In this document: positions 8,346-16,788 of the stretch, piece after piece | Layout of the letters: each line of letters begins with the position of its first letter | Position numbering within the stretch: the stretch's first letter is position 1 | From: Falsihalocynthiibacter sp042445055 | GTDB taxonomy: Bacteria > Pseudomonadota > Alphaproteobacteria > Rhodobacterales > Rhodobacteraceae | Assembly: GCF_042445055.1 (NCBI RefSeq) | Contig: NZ_CP170340.1 | Location: forward strand, 1-64,000 | DNA length: 64,000 bases | Direction of reading: 5' to 3' | The notes under the pieces: model-generated | The model's database searches: none | What the model saw: only the letters and a program-made list of their open reading frames with translations | Told to the model about the DNA's origin: nothing | Made by a program: the position numbers and the translations under genes

Positions 8346-8867
8346 CAATGCCTCCTGCGAAACCCTTTGCAATGAGGCCTCTCCCGAGGCTGGGTTCGCA
8401 CCTGCTCTGTTTCGAATCGTCTCTTGGCGATCCTTGTTGTTCTATTTGCGCAGATTAAGGTTATTACTTCCCTAACTCAACGCTCTTTGCCTCGTTGCAT
8501 TGATTTGCGTCCTTTCCTGCGATTCTGTCAAGTGACAATTCACCCCATCGCCATCCAGGCGCTCTAATTCCCGCATCAAAAATTAAAAGAATGGTATTAA
8601 TTGGTATAGGGGGACATCCAGTGCGTCCCCTATTAAGGGGTTTTTGTCCCCTATATCTAGCAGATCGGGTGAAAACCGTCCCCTAAACTTTGCGCCTCCC
8701 CCCTGCCCCGCCGAATCACGGCGCCCGAGGTTGGGCCTGCGCGCATGGGCCAGAAAATCTTGGCGCTCTCCTATTAATAGCATTCCTGATGTTTTTTCAA
8801 GAATCGTAAACTTGGCTTTTGCTTTTTCTCGAAAACGGCGCTAAATCGTAAAGAAAGCCGAATTAGC
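8346..8867. other. Putative plasmid origin region
   Basis: More than 500 bp without a plausible gene separates rep and parA. It contains a small GCCTC/GAGGC hairpin just upstream of rep (8377-8390), an A/T-rich stretch (about 8440-8605), the GTCCCCTA repeats (8607-8685), and a second short A/T-rich segment at about 8770-8860. The combination of iteron-like repeats, A/T-rich DNA and flanking rep and par genes suggests the replication origin and the parAB promoter. Confidence 0.6.
8607..8685. repeat. Iteron-like GTCCCCTA repeats
   Basis: Three exact direct copies of GTCCCCTA lie at 8625-8632, 8646-8653 and 8678-8685. An inverted near-copy, TAGGGGGAC, lies at 8607-8615. Direct copies start 21 and 32 bp apart, close to two and three helical turns. 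They share the GTCCCC half with the nearby perfect palindromes. Confidence 0.65.
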
Positions 8868-8881
8868 GTCCCCGCGGGGAC
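8868..8881. promoter_or_regulatory. Perfect palindrome overlapping the parA leader (parS or operator candidate)
   Basis: GTCCCCGCGGGGAC is a perfect 14-bp palindrome ending one base before the AGGAGG ribosome site of parA. Identical copies occur at 9873-9886 and 11295-11308. A protein bound here would block parA translation or transcription, which suggests autoregulation as well as partition. Confidence 0.7.
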
Positions 8882-8891
8882 AGGAGGTAAA

Positions 8892-10196
8892 ATGTACAGC
8901 CACGAAGAGCTCGCAAAATTACAGGCACAATCCCTCAAGATGCAGGGTTTCATCCGACAACAGACCTACTCCCCAGAGATGGAAAAGACATTGCGTCGCT
9001 TCTCGAGTTGGGAAGTGGGCGAGCTGATCTTTAAGGTCAATCAGTCCACCCTGCGCGGACGTCTGGCGGCGGACCCTACCCTGCCCCAAGGCGTCGTCGA
9101 GGGCGAAGGCCGCCAGCACTGGTACTCTCTCGAAGAGATCAACGAGCTGCGTCGCCGCCTCAAGGTGAACCGCAAGTCCCTGATGCCCCACCGCCCCGCC
9201 GGTCAGCGTGCCGTGCGCGCAGCGATTGCGAACTTCAAAGGTGGCGCGGGCAAATCCACCGTGGCGCTGCACTTTGCCCACGCCGCGGCGCTTGATGGCT
9301 ATCGCGTGCTCTGTGTTGATTTCGATCCACAGGCCACCCTGTCCCATTCGATGGGCCTCTCGGACGTGACCGAGGATTACACCGTCTGGGGCATCATGGC
9401 GCGCGACCTCGTGCGTGAAACCGAACGCATGAATTCCGCCGCGCGCGGAGCTGAGTCCGGCGCCACCCTCCCCCAACGCCAACTCCCCTCCTCTATCACC
9501 GATATGGGCCTCGCGGATTTGCGGGTGAATGATTTCATCAAGCCCACATCTTGGCCCACCATCGATATCGTCCCCAGTTGCGCGAACGCGGCCTTCGTCG
9601 AATTCGCCTCCGCCCAGTATCGGCACATCAATCCCGAGTGGTCGTTCTTTGCGGCGGTGTCGCGCTATCTCGATCAGATCCCCGATGACGCCTACGATCT
9701 GATTATTTTCGACTGCCCGCCCGCAATCGGCTATCAGTCCATGAACGCGGTCTTCGCCGCCGACATGCTCTATATCCCCTCCGGCCCCGGCTACTGGGAA
9801 TATGACTCCACAACCTCTTTCATCGGCCAGCTCTCCGAAGCGCTCGAAGATTTGGCGCAGTTCTCAAGCTTTGTCCCCGCGGGGACAGTCCGCCTGCCCA
9901 AGGCATTCCACGACGTCCGTTTCCTACTGACGCGGTTTGAGCCGAACAACGAGTTGCACCGCGCGATGCAGTCAGCATTTGGTAAGGTTTTTGGGGATAG
10001 AGTAACCGAACACCCAATCGAAATGACCCGCGCAGTCGAGCAATCCGGCCGCTTCCTTTCGTCCGTCTATGAGATGGATTATCGCGATATGACGCGCGAT
10101 ACATGGCGGCGCGCGCGGGCATCCTTTGATCGCGCCTATACCGAATTTCAGGGGCACGTGATCGAAGTCTGGCAATCCATGGAGGATGAGGCATGA
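8892..10196 (+). CDS. parA: Plasmid partition ATPase ParA (RepA-type)
   Basis: Segregates the replicon by forming ATP-dependent patterns on DNA together with ParB. It is 434 residues long. An N-terminal DNA-binding part (about residues 38-92, FSSWEVGELIFKVNQSTLRG to WYSLEEINELRRRL) resembles the MerR-like/helix-turn-helix head of plasmid ParA/RepA proteins and would allow promoter autoregulation. The deviant Walker A motif KGGAGKST is at residues 116-123 and LIIFDCPP lies near residue 277. It starts at ATG 8892 after a strong AGGAGG. It overlaps parB by 4 bp (ATGA) and carries one copy of the 14-bp palindrome inside its coding sequence. Confidence 0.93.
   Translation: MYSHEELAKLQAQSLKMQGFIRQQTYSPEMEKTLRRFSSWEVGELIFKVNQSTLRGRLAADPTLPQGVVEGEGRQHWYSLEEINELRRRLKVNRKSLMPHRPAGQRAVRAAIANFKGGAGKSTVALHFAHAAALDGYRVLCVDFDPQATLSHSMGLSDVTEDYTVWGIMARDLVRETERMNSAARGAESGATLPQRQLPSSITDMGLADLRVNDFIKPTSWPTIDIVPSCANAAFVEFASAQYRHINPEWSFFAAVSRYLDQIPDDAYDLIIFDCPPAIGYQSMNAVFAADMLYIPSGPGYWEYDSTTSFIGQLSEALEDLAQFSSFVPAGTVRLPKAFHDVRFLLTRFEPNNELHRAMQSAFGKVFGDRVTEHPIEMTRAVEQSGRFLSSVYEMDYRDMTRDTWRRARASFDRAYTEFQGHVIEVWQSMEDEA
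9873..9886. repeat. Second perfect palindrome, inside parA
   Basis: GTCCCCGCGGGGAC again, with flanking T/A making it 16 bp symmetrical. Its presence in coding sequence, where it must also encode amino acids, argues for selection as a binding site (parS candidate). Confidence 0.6.
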
Positions 10197-11257
10197 GTAA
10201 GAGACGCATTTTTGACATCGATTTCCCCTCAGAGGAAACACCAGAAACGCCCGCCGCCGAACCCACGACGCGCCGTGGTCCGATGGCGTCCGCGATTTCC
10301 GAGAACGCAGATGCGCTGCGCGAACGGCAAGTCGCCGAGCAAGTCATTCGCGCCGAAAACGATGCGCTCGCCCAAGAGCACGTCCGCATGAAAGAGCAAG
10401 GTTTGATCGTCGATCTTGTGCCAATCGAATGCATCGAAATCGGCAAGCTCAAACGTGACCGGCGCGAAGGGCGCGATGCCGATCTCGATGAACTCAAGGC
10501 CTCAATCCGCGCAATCGGCCTGTCCAACCCCATTCGCGTTGAACAGACCGAAACCGGCTATCAGCTCATTCAGGGGTTCCGTCGGCTCTCGGCGTATCGC
10601 GAGTTATTCGACGAAACGGGAGACGAGGCCTTTGCAAAAATCCCCGCCGGTTTGGTTGCGCGCGGCGAGGCGCTTGAAACGCTATATCGCCGAATGGTGG
10701 ACGAGAACCTCGTGCGTCGCGATATTTCCTTCGCCGAAATGGCCGAACTCGCGCGCAAATATGCGGCCGATCCCGCAACACCTGCGCCCGACGTCGAGGC
10801 TGCCGTTGCCGCGCTCTATGGTTCGGCTGGCCGTCAGAAACGCGCATACATCCGTAATTTCGCGAGTCTTCTGGATCGGATCGGAAGCTATCTGAATTTC
10901 CCAGAGGCCATCCCGCGCTCGCTCGGGCTTTCTTTGCTAAAACAGGTCGAACGCACACCGGGGACTGTCGCACGGATACAAGCCAACCTGCGGGCCGCTC
11001 CGGATCGTAACGCAGAGCAAGAGTTGGAAGTTCTGCGCGAAGCTTTGTCCAACGCGCCGCAACCACCCAAGAAAAAAGTCGCGAGGGCAGGGGGCGCCAA
11101 GACGACTTTCCGCGTGCCGCATGCCGACGGCACCGTAAAATGTACCGCTGCGGATGGCCGCCTAGAGGTGGTCGCCGCCCGTGATTTCTCGGCCCAAGAT
11201 CGGCATAAACTAGAGGCTGCGGTTGCTGCATTTTTTGCTGTTCTCGACGAGAACTAG
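10193..11257 (+). CDS. parB: Plasmid partition protein ParB
   Basis: Centromere-binding CTPase-family partner of ParA. The ParB/Srx-type N-terminal domain spans about residues 60-160: it has LKRDRREGRDADLDELKASI, then GLSNPIRVEQTETGYQLIQG, then FRRLSAYREL. The DENLVRRDISFAEMAELARK segment leads into the helix-turn-helix region. A basic linker (PPKKKVARAGGAKTTF) precedes the C-terminal part, which probably dimerises. It is 354 residues long, translationally coupled to parA by an ATGA overlap. The 20-bp palindrome lies 34 bp after its stop codon and is the best parS candidate. Confidence 0.92.
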   Translation: MSKRRIFDIDFPSEETPETPAAEPTTRRGPMASAISENADALRERQVAEQVIRAENDALAQEHVRMKEQGLIVDLVPIECIEIGKLKRDRREGRDADLDELKASIRAIGLSNPIRVEQTETGYQLIQGFRRLSAYRELFDETGDEAFAKIPAGLVARGEALETLYRRMVDENLVRRDISFAEMAELARKYAADPATPAPDVEAAVAALYGSAGRQKRAYIRNFASLLDRIGSYLNFPEAIPRSLGLSLLKQVERTPGTVARIQANLRAAPDRNAEQELEVLREALSNAPQPPKKKVARAGGAKTTFRVPHADGTVKCTAADGRLEVVAARDFSAQDRHKLEAAVAAFFAVLDEN

Positions 11258-11291
11258 GGTTTTTCCTGCATAGCCCAACCCAATAATGGCG

Positions 11292-11311
11292 CCTGTCCCC
11301 GCGGGGACAGG
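11292..11311. promoter_or_regulatory. Longest palindrome, parS candidate downstream of parB
   Basis: The 14-bp core GTCCCCGCGGGGAC (11295-11308) is extended by CCT and AGG to a perfect 20-bp palindrome in the 184-bp space between parB and the sugar transferase gene. Partition sites next to par genes typically look like this. A rho-independent terminator is less likely because no U-tract follows. Confidence 0.65.
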
Positions 11312-11441
11312 GCTGCTAACCCACCGAAAATATTAACAGTTCTGAAATAATCCTCGACAGAGGTGCGCGCTCTGCGTTAAATAACCCGTGGTGGATAATG
11401 GTGTGAGATGCTCGTTCGTCGAGCTTCGAGGCCAAGAGTGA

Positions 11442-12122
11442 ATGCAAGACCATTTTTATGGCGCAGATTTCAGCGAAGCAGTGCTCGTTGCAAATCTGAA
11501 GTTATCCCGTTCTGAACGTTATTTGTCGTACCCAACTAAACGTGTGTTTGACCTTGCGCTGGCGCTGGCGCTCTTGCCCGTCGTAGCCCCGCTGATTGCG
11601 GTATTCTGGTGTGCGCTAGGCAAAAATGGGTTGTTCGCGCAGGATAGGGTGGGGCGCGGCGGGCGTGTTTTTCGATGCTACAAGTTGCGTACGATGGTGG
11701 TGAATGCCGATCAGGTTCTCGTGGAACTCCTTGCGTCCGACCCGTTAAGCGCCGCCGAATGGAATCGCGATCAGAAGCTCGCGAACGATCCCAGAATAAC
11801 ACGGCTAGGCCGGTTCCTGCGAGTGACGAGCCTTGATGAACTTCCACAGATTTTGAACGTATTGCGAGGGGACATGAGCATTGTCGGCCCGCGCCCGTTT
11901 ATGGTCTCGCAAGAGCGCATGTATGTCGCCGCCGGCGGACGCTCGTATTACTATATGAGGCCGGGAATTACGGGCATTTGGCAAACAGAAGGGCGGAGCA
12001 CAACAAGCTTCGATGCGCGGATCGATTATGACGATCAATATGCAAAAAATATGGGCTTTAAGGCGGATTTGGCTCTGATTCTAAAAACTGCGGGCGTTGT
12101 ATTGAAGCTTTCGGGGCGGTAG
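11442..12122 (+). CDS. Priming sugar-1-phosphate transferase for exopolysaccharide (bacterial sugar transferase family)
   Basis: Transfers the first sugar phosphate from a nucleotide sugar to undecaprenyl phosphate at the inner membrane, starting repeat-unit assembly. It is 226 residues, the short ExoY/PglC-like form. One membrane segment lies at about residues 36-60, followed by the family motifs: KLRTM, DPRITRLGRFLRVTSLDELPQ, DMSIVGPRP and RPGITG near residues 175-180. It begins just after the partition module and opens the polysaccharide locus. Its 3' end overlaps the convergent glycosyltransferase gene by 65 bp. The sugar used is not predictable from sequence alone. Confidence 0.92.
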   Translation: MQDHFYGADFSEAVLVANLKLSRSERYLSYPTKRVFDLALALALLPVVAPLIAVFWCALGKNGLFAQDRVGRGGRVFRCYKLRTMVVNADQVLVELLASDPLSAAEWNRDQKLANDPRITRLGRFLRVTSLDELPQILNVLRGDMSIVGPRPFMVSQERMYVAAGGRSYYYMRPGITGIWQTEGRSTTSFDARIDYDDQYAKNMGFKADLALILKTAGVVLKLSGR

Positions 12123-13182
12123 TTGTGGGTACGTAAAGCCTTTCGAGTACTTCCAACGCGTGGGCCGCACTGAACTGAGTTTTCACTCGGGATAACGCCG
12201 CTTGGGATTGGTTGTGTTGATCCAGTTCCAGAATCGAAGCCGCAATGCTCTCTATGTCCTCGCGATCACGCACAACTACGCCGCATTCACCCACGGTGGC
12301 GGCGTTGAACCCATGGTCGGTCACAACGGGAATACAACCGCGGGCCATCGCCTCTGTCAGAGCATTCGACTGTCCTTCGCCTGCCCAGTTCGTTAGATAA
12401 ATAAAGAATGTGCTCGCGTCCAAGAGTTCCCGCACAGTCTCGAAATTCTGCGGACCATGGGCATGAACATATATTCGCTTTTTTATATTATTATCAAACG
12501 CTTGCGTGTATTCCTTGATTGGCCTGCCAACGATATCAAGTTGAAAGCCCTTGTCCGCGAGCCGATCCGCCAGCGCAATTGCATTCGGTACTCCTTTCGC
12601 TGGGGACACCGTGCCGACAAAGATCAATCTAGGCTTGTTTCGCGGGGGAGGGGAGGGGGCAATGAAAGAAGTATCTACGAAATTAGGTAAATATTCCAAT
12701 GGTTTGTTCGGTGATATGTTGCGGACGAGCGTCAAATACTCCTGCCCCTCAACAGAAACTGAACCCGCTAGTTTTACTGCTTTATCAAACAGATACCGAT
12801 AAATCCCCCCGCGACGAGCACGATCACGGGCCTTATTTCCCGCGCGAAGATCGAGAATGACGCGATATCCGCGGGATTTAGCGCGACGCAGCAGAAGGTA
12901 CTCGGCGAGAATAAAATGCTTAAAAAGCGGCGTAAAATGGAACGGTACATTCGCTTGTGGCGACAGCCCAAGATATATGCTTATGAAGCCAGCTAAATAG
13001 GCTCTAACGCGGCCCAAAAAAGACTTCCCGAGCGTGTCGGGGTAGGGAATCTCAGTAACCGACCAGCCCGCGCCCTCCAGCAACGTGATCGTCCGTCGAT
13101 TCGCTGTTTCATAGCCCCCCCGCGAGATGCCATGCCGTGGCGCGATTGGACCGCAGATTATGCATGTCTTACTCGTCTTCAT
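12058..13182 (-). CDS. Glycosyltransferase, GT4/GT1-type
   Basis: GT-B-fold enzyme of 374 residues that would add a sugar to the lipid-linked repeat unit. The N-terminal part is a loose acceptor domain. The donor domain starts near residue 180 with RLIFVGTVSPAKG. It carries the nucleotide-sugar motif EGQSNALTEAMARGCIPVV, the usual E-x7-E arrangement of retaining GT4 enzymes. The last residues are encoded in the 65-bp overlap with the convergent sugar transferase gene, and the tail is proline-rich and probably dispensable. Donor and acceptor are unknown. Confidence 0.85.
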   Translation of the reverse strand: MKTSKTCIICGPIAPRHGISRGGYETANRRTITLLEGAGWSVTEIPYPDTLGKSFLGRVRAYLAGFISIYLGLSPQANVPFHFTPLFKHFILAEYLLLRRAKSRGYRVILDLRAGNKARDRARRGGIYRYLFDKAVKLAGSVSVEGQEYLTLVRNISPNKPLEYLPNFVDTSFIAPSPPPRNKPRLIFVGTVSPAKGVPNAIALADRLADKGFQLDIVGRPIKEYTQAFDNNIKKRIYVHAHGPQNFETVRELLDASTFFIYLTNWAGEGQSNALTEAMARGCIPVVTDHGFNAATVGECGVVVRDREDIESIAASILELDQHNQSQAALSRVKTQFSAAHALEVLERLYVPTTTAPKASIQRPQFLESEPNPP

Positions 13183-13300
13183 CGACCCTATTCCGCCCCA
13201 ATTTGCTGGTCACTAGAGAAATATTTCTATCGTAACGATTTCTTTACGACCTTACGCATAAGTTATTAATGGAAGGTTTAGAGGATATAGAAATTATGGC

Positions 13301-14388
13301 ATGAACGGCTCTTTGATTTCGTCGTCGATTGCGTTGATGGGCAGTCGGGGACTGGGCGTTATTTTGGAGTTGCTGACGACCGTGTATCTCGCGCGGCACT
13401 TGTCGTTGGCGGCTATGGGGCAGTTTGCGCTGGCGTATTCACTACTCGGGCTTGTTCGGGCTACGGGATCGTTCGGGGTGGATCAGGCATCGGTGCGTCA
13501 GATTGCGCGCGCTTCGCATGGAGCCGTCGTAAGCGATGAGGCGCAGAGGTTGAGTCTCGCGGGGATCGCGATAGCTCTGATATGTGGAGCTCTTCTCGGT
13601 CTGTCTATGTTTGGTTTGCATCTGTTGACGGGTGTTAACATCATGCTGGCATTGGCGATTCCTGCGTATGTTTTCATCGGGTTAATGGTCGGGCAGATCC
13701 GTGGCCTAGGGCATAACCTGCTCGCTCAGACGCCCGAGGCCGTGGGGCTGCAGCTGGCTATTCTGGCGATTGTCGTGTTGTCGGGCGCAGATAGCGCGAT
13801 TGTCGCGCTATGTGTCGCGGGCTGGGTGATCGCAATGGTTCAGATCGCGATACGTGCTCGTGTCGGCCTGAAATTAGACGTTGGACTTGATCTCGCTCCG
13901 ATGAAGCGGCTGATTTCCGAGGGTTTCGGGATATTTCAAGCGCAAGTTTTCACGGTTTTAGCGATGCGGGCGCCTGTGTTTCTCGCTGCGGCAGTTTTGG
14001 ACCTGCGACCACTGCGATTGTCGAAGTTGCAACAAAGTTCGGAAATTTTCCTTCACTGTTAACCAATTCGGTCGGAGCGATCTTCGGAGTGTGGCTAATT
14101 GAACGGGTTTTTCCCCCCGAATATCAGTTGGCATTCATTCCCGCGCTGATTATCGGAGGTGGATCGTTAATAAATGCGGTTTTTGGCCCGGCAAGTAACG
14201 TATTCTTAATGTCTGGTCGGGCAAATATTGTGAGACGATTCTCAATTTACAGGCTCTGTGCCGTTGTCGTGGTGCCGGTAGCTTTCTTTGCGCTTGGGGG
14301 CAGTATCGCGATTGCATTGGCAATGTTCATTGGGTTTGTAGTTCGCGATGTCGGGTTAACTGTTCGGGCAAATCGTTTTGGTTTCTAG
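13301..14388 (+). pseudogene. Polysaccharide flippase (Wzx/MATE-like), frameshifted and internally shortened
   Basis: The first 240 or so residues (from ATG 13301) are a membrane protein of the oligosaccharide flippase type (MGSRGLGVILELLTTVYLAR, AYVFIGLMVGQIRGLG). Near 14000 the frame changes and a stop follows at 14060-14062. The other frame continues the same protein without a gap (GPATTAIVEVATKFGNFPSLL, then WLIERVFPPEYQLAF) and ends at 14388. The shift from frame 2 to frame 1 fits loss of a single base. Flippases have about 40-50 more residues between the SVGAIF and WLIERVF parts, so a deletion is also likely. A sequencing error could explain the frameshift but not the missing segment. 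Confidence 0.78.
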
Positions 14389-15442
14389 TTAAGCGGATAG
14401 CGCCAGCAGCGAAGAGTAAAAATGCCGAGTTAGGCCGAGATAAATACGCATTCGATACCATTGAAGCGACCAAAATCGCCAGCACCAGCGCAAGCAGCGC
14501 GCCATTGCCTCGCAGAGCAACAAGTGCCCAGAACCAGATGAAAGCTAAGAGACCGAGGAAGCCGCCTTCCCACAGGACCTTAAGAATATCGCTGTGCGAA
14601 TCTTTGGCATCCCACCACCATGTCGATGTTCGCAAGAGGTCTGTTCCTGGTCCGGAACCAAAGAGAAGCTCAGTAATCCCGCGTTGGTTTAGTAATTCGA
14701 GGCGTTCGGCATAATTGCTCAGACGTCCGCTGGAAAAATCGTTAAAGTTTGTCAGATCAATGGTTAACGAAATGGCGATCATCGCGAGTATTGATACAGC
14801 ACCTGTAGCCAATAAAATGCCGAGGTTCTCGCGAAAGAAACGGTTCCTGAGTAGCCACTCAAAAAACAAGTAGGCAACCAGGAACAGGAGCGGAGTCCGA
14901 ACGCCGTTCCCAAGTAATAAAAGTAAACAGAGGACCGTGGCTGTCCGAAATGCGACGCCGCGCTGCGACCAATAGACAAGGAATGCAGCGACCAAAGCGT
15001 AGCCCGTTGCGTGAAGATTTGTGCTAAACGGCGCAAACCGCCATGAGTTGTTGAGATAGACACGCGGTTGAAATGCTGCGTGTACTGCGGCGGAGATTAA
15101 TATAGTTAGTGCACTGAATATAATCAATTTTTCTGATATTCGGCTACTGCAGGTTATGAGCGCGACGAGCGCAACATATGGTGATAATTGACGAACCGCA
15201 GTCGTTGCGGATGCCTCGTTGGAGGGCGAGAAGGCAAAGGCGATTAGCCCGATTAGGCAATAGCACACAATCGGAAATAGCAGAGCCACATCCCGACGAT
15301 CGTCGTTGTTTGACCAGTGTGCGAGCATGGCGAAGACATACAACAGGTTAATTCCTCCGGCGAGCGCTAGACGACCGCCTGCGGGAACATAGTCGAAGGC
15401 GAGCAGCAGGAAGAGGTGCAGACCGATTGCCGCGTTAATCAT
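14327..15442 (-). CDS. O-antigen ligase / Wzy polymerase-like membrane protein
   Basis: It is 371 residues with about ten hydrophobic segments and a periplasmic loop near residues 235-290. The loop includes FGSGPGTDLLRTS and then DSHSDILKVLWEGGFLGLLAF, the histidine-containing pattern seen in the ligase/polymerase superfamily (Wzy_C). It would polymerise repeat units or ligate the glycan in the periplasm. Its 3' end overlaps the flippase pseudogene by 62 bp. It starts 2 bp after the glycosyltransferase gene, with which it is co-transcribed. Polymerase and ligase cannot be told apart by sequence. Confidence 0.78.
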   Translation of the reverse strand: MINAAIGLHLFLLLAFDYVPAGGRLALAGGINLLYVFAMLAHWSNNDDRRDVALLFPIVCYCLIGLIAFAFSPSNEASATTAVRQLSPYVALVALITCSSRISEKLIIFSALTILISAAVHAAFQPRVYLNNSWRFAPFSTNLHATGYALVAAFLVYWSQRGVAFRTATVLCLLLLLGNGVRTPLLFLVAYLFFEWLLRNRFFRENLGILLATGAVSILAMIAISLTIDLTNFNDFSSGRLSNYAERLELLNQRGITELLFGSGPGTDLLRTSTWWWDAKDSHSDILKVLWEGGFLGLLAFIWFWALVALRGNGALLALVLAILVASMVSNAYLSRPNSAFLLFAAGAIRLTRNQNDLPEQLTRHRELQTQ

Positions 15443-15444
15443 AA

Positions 15445-16671
15445 TTAACGCAGCACCCGTTTGTAGGCGTCAATCAGTGCTGGAATTTGATGCGGCCAAG
15501 CAAATTTACCCTCGACCCGCGCGCGCCCAACCGCACCCATTCGAGTGCGGGCTTCGGGGTTGGCGAGCAGAGTTTCAATTTTGTCTGCAAAATCAATCGG
15601 ATCATTGGGGTGTGCATAGAGCGAACTCTCGCCCGCCGAGAAACGCCCTTCGGTCACATCGAACTGAACGATTGGTTTGCCAAACGCCATGTACTCGAGG
15701 ATTTTATTCATGGTCGACTGGTCATTCATTGGATTAACGCGATCCGGATTCACGCAAATATCGGCTGTGGAGAGGACCTCAAACAGCTCTTGATCGGGCG
15801 CGCGGCCGATAAAATTAACCACGTCCTGCAGGCCCATTTCTGCGGACAATTCTTTGAGGTCTTCGAGTGCGGGGCCGCCGCCGACAAGCACGAATTGGAT
15901 GTCATCACGGCCGCGAACCTGCACCAATTCGGCAATCGATTGTAGCAGTAGGTCGATGCCCTCTTGCTCGCCCATCACGCCAACATATCCGATGAGGAAG
16001 CGGCGGTTGTTCTTCCAAGTGTTAACGGGTTCGACGGATTTGACGCGTTTTAGATCTGGTCCCGACCGTACGACAAAGACGTTTTCTGGGCGCATCTTCC
16101 CGCGCTTTATCGCAATTTTTCGGTAGCTTTCGTTGGTGGCAATGGACACGGAGGCGGTCGCAAATGTGAGGCGCTCGAACGCACGTATAAGTCGCCAGAA
16201 AAAACCGCGCTTGTTGAATTTTGCCTCGAAGAGTTCGGGGTTGATGTCGTGATGGTCGAATAGAAATCGTTTGCCCAAGAGTCGGAATTGCCACGCAACC
16301 AAGAAGATCAAATCAGGCGGATTGCATCCGTGGATTACGTTAAACCCATGCTTAAAAAGGATCTTCCATGATAGAGAGCTTTCGTAGAACAGGGCCGCAC
16401 CGTACTCGACTAGATACCCAAGAGCACCTTTTGCATCCAGCGGAAGCGGGTGGCGATAGATGTGAATGCCTTCGAGTTGCTCGTATCTCGCCTCAAAACC
16501 CTTGCCCGTTGGGCAGATAACACAGACCTGCGCGCCCGCCGCGCGAAGGGTGCGCGCCTCGAGCCAAACCCGACGATCGAAGGGAACCGGCAGGTTTTCT
16601 ACGATGATCAGTATCTTTTGATCTGAAAGGGGTTGTTGCTCTTGGAGGGTTTCGAAGGAGGGCGTGGTCAT
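15445..16671 (-). CDS. Glycosyltransferase family 4 protein (WbuB/WcaI-like)
   Basis: It is 408 residues from ATG 16671; an in-frame TTG at 16680 would add three. Features in order: ENLPVPFDRRVWLEARTL, typical of this GT4 group; HGCNPPDLIFLVAWQFRLLG and DHHDINPELFEAKF in the acceptor half; FLIGYVGVMGEQEGIDLLLQ opening the donor domain; and MNKILEYMAFGKPIVQFDV near the donor site. It would add a sugar (often an N-acetylated or deoxy sugar) during repeat-unit assembly on the cytoplasmic face. It forms a two-gene unit with the ligase/polymerase gene. Confidence 0.88.
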   Translation of the reverse strand: MTTPSFETLQEQQPLSDQKILIIVENLPVPFDRRVWLEARTLRAAGAQVCVICPTGKGFEARYEQLEGIHIYRHPLPLDAKGALGYLVEYGAALFYESSLSWKILFKHGFNVIHGCNPPDLIFLVAWQFRLLGKRFLFDHHDINPELFEAKFNKRGFFWRLIRAFERLTFATASVSIATNESYRKIAIKRGKMRPENVFVVRSGPDLKRVKSVEPVNTWKNNRRFLIGYVGVMGEQEGIDLLLQSIAELVQVRGRDDIQFVLVGGGPALEDLKELSAEMGLQDVVNFIGRAPDQELFEVLSTADICVNPDRVNPMNDQSTMNKILEYMAFGKPIVQFDVTEGRFSAGESSLYAHPNDPIDFADKIETLLANPEARTRMGAVGRARVEGKFAWPHQIPALIDAYKRVLR

Positions 16672-16788
16672 GGTTAACAAATTCGTTCGTACTTGAGTGG
16701 TTTTGTTAACGATTAAGTTGGACTGTTTAAGAATCTGTTAATTTTTTGCGTTTAGGCGTCAGGGCAGGGCAGTCAAAAGGAACATGCG

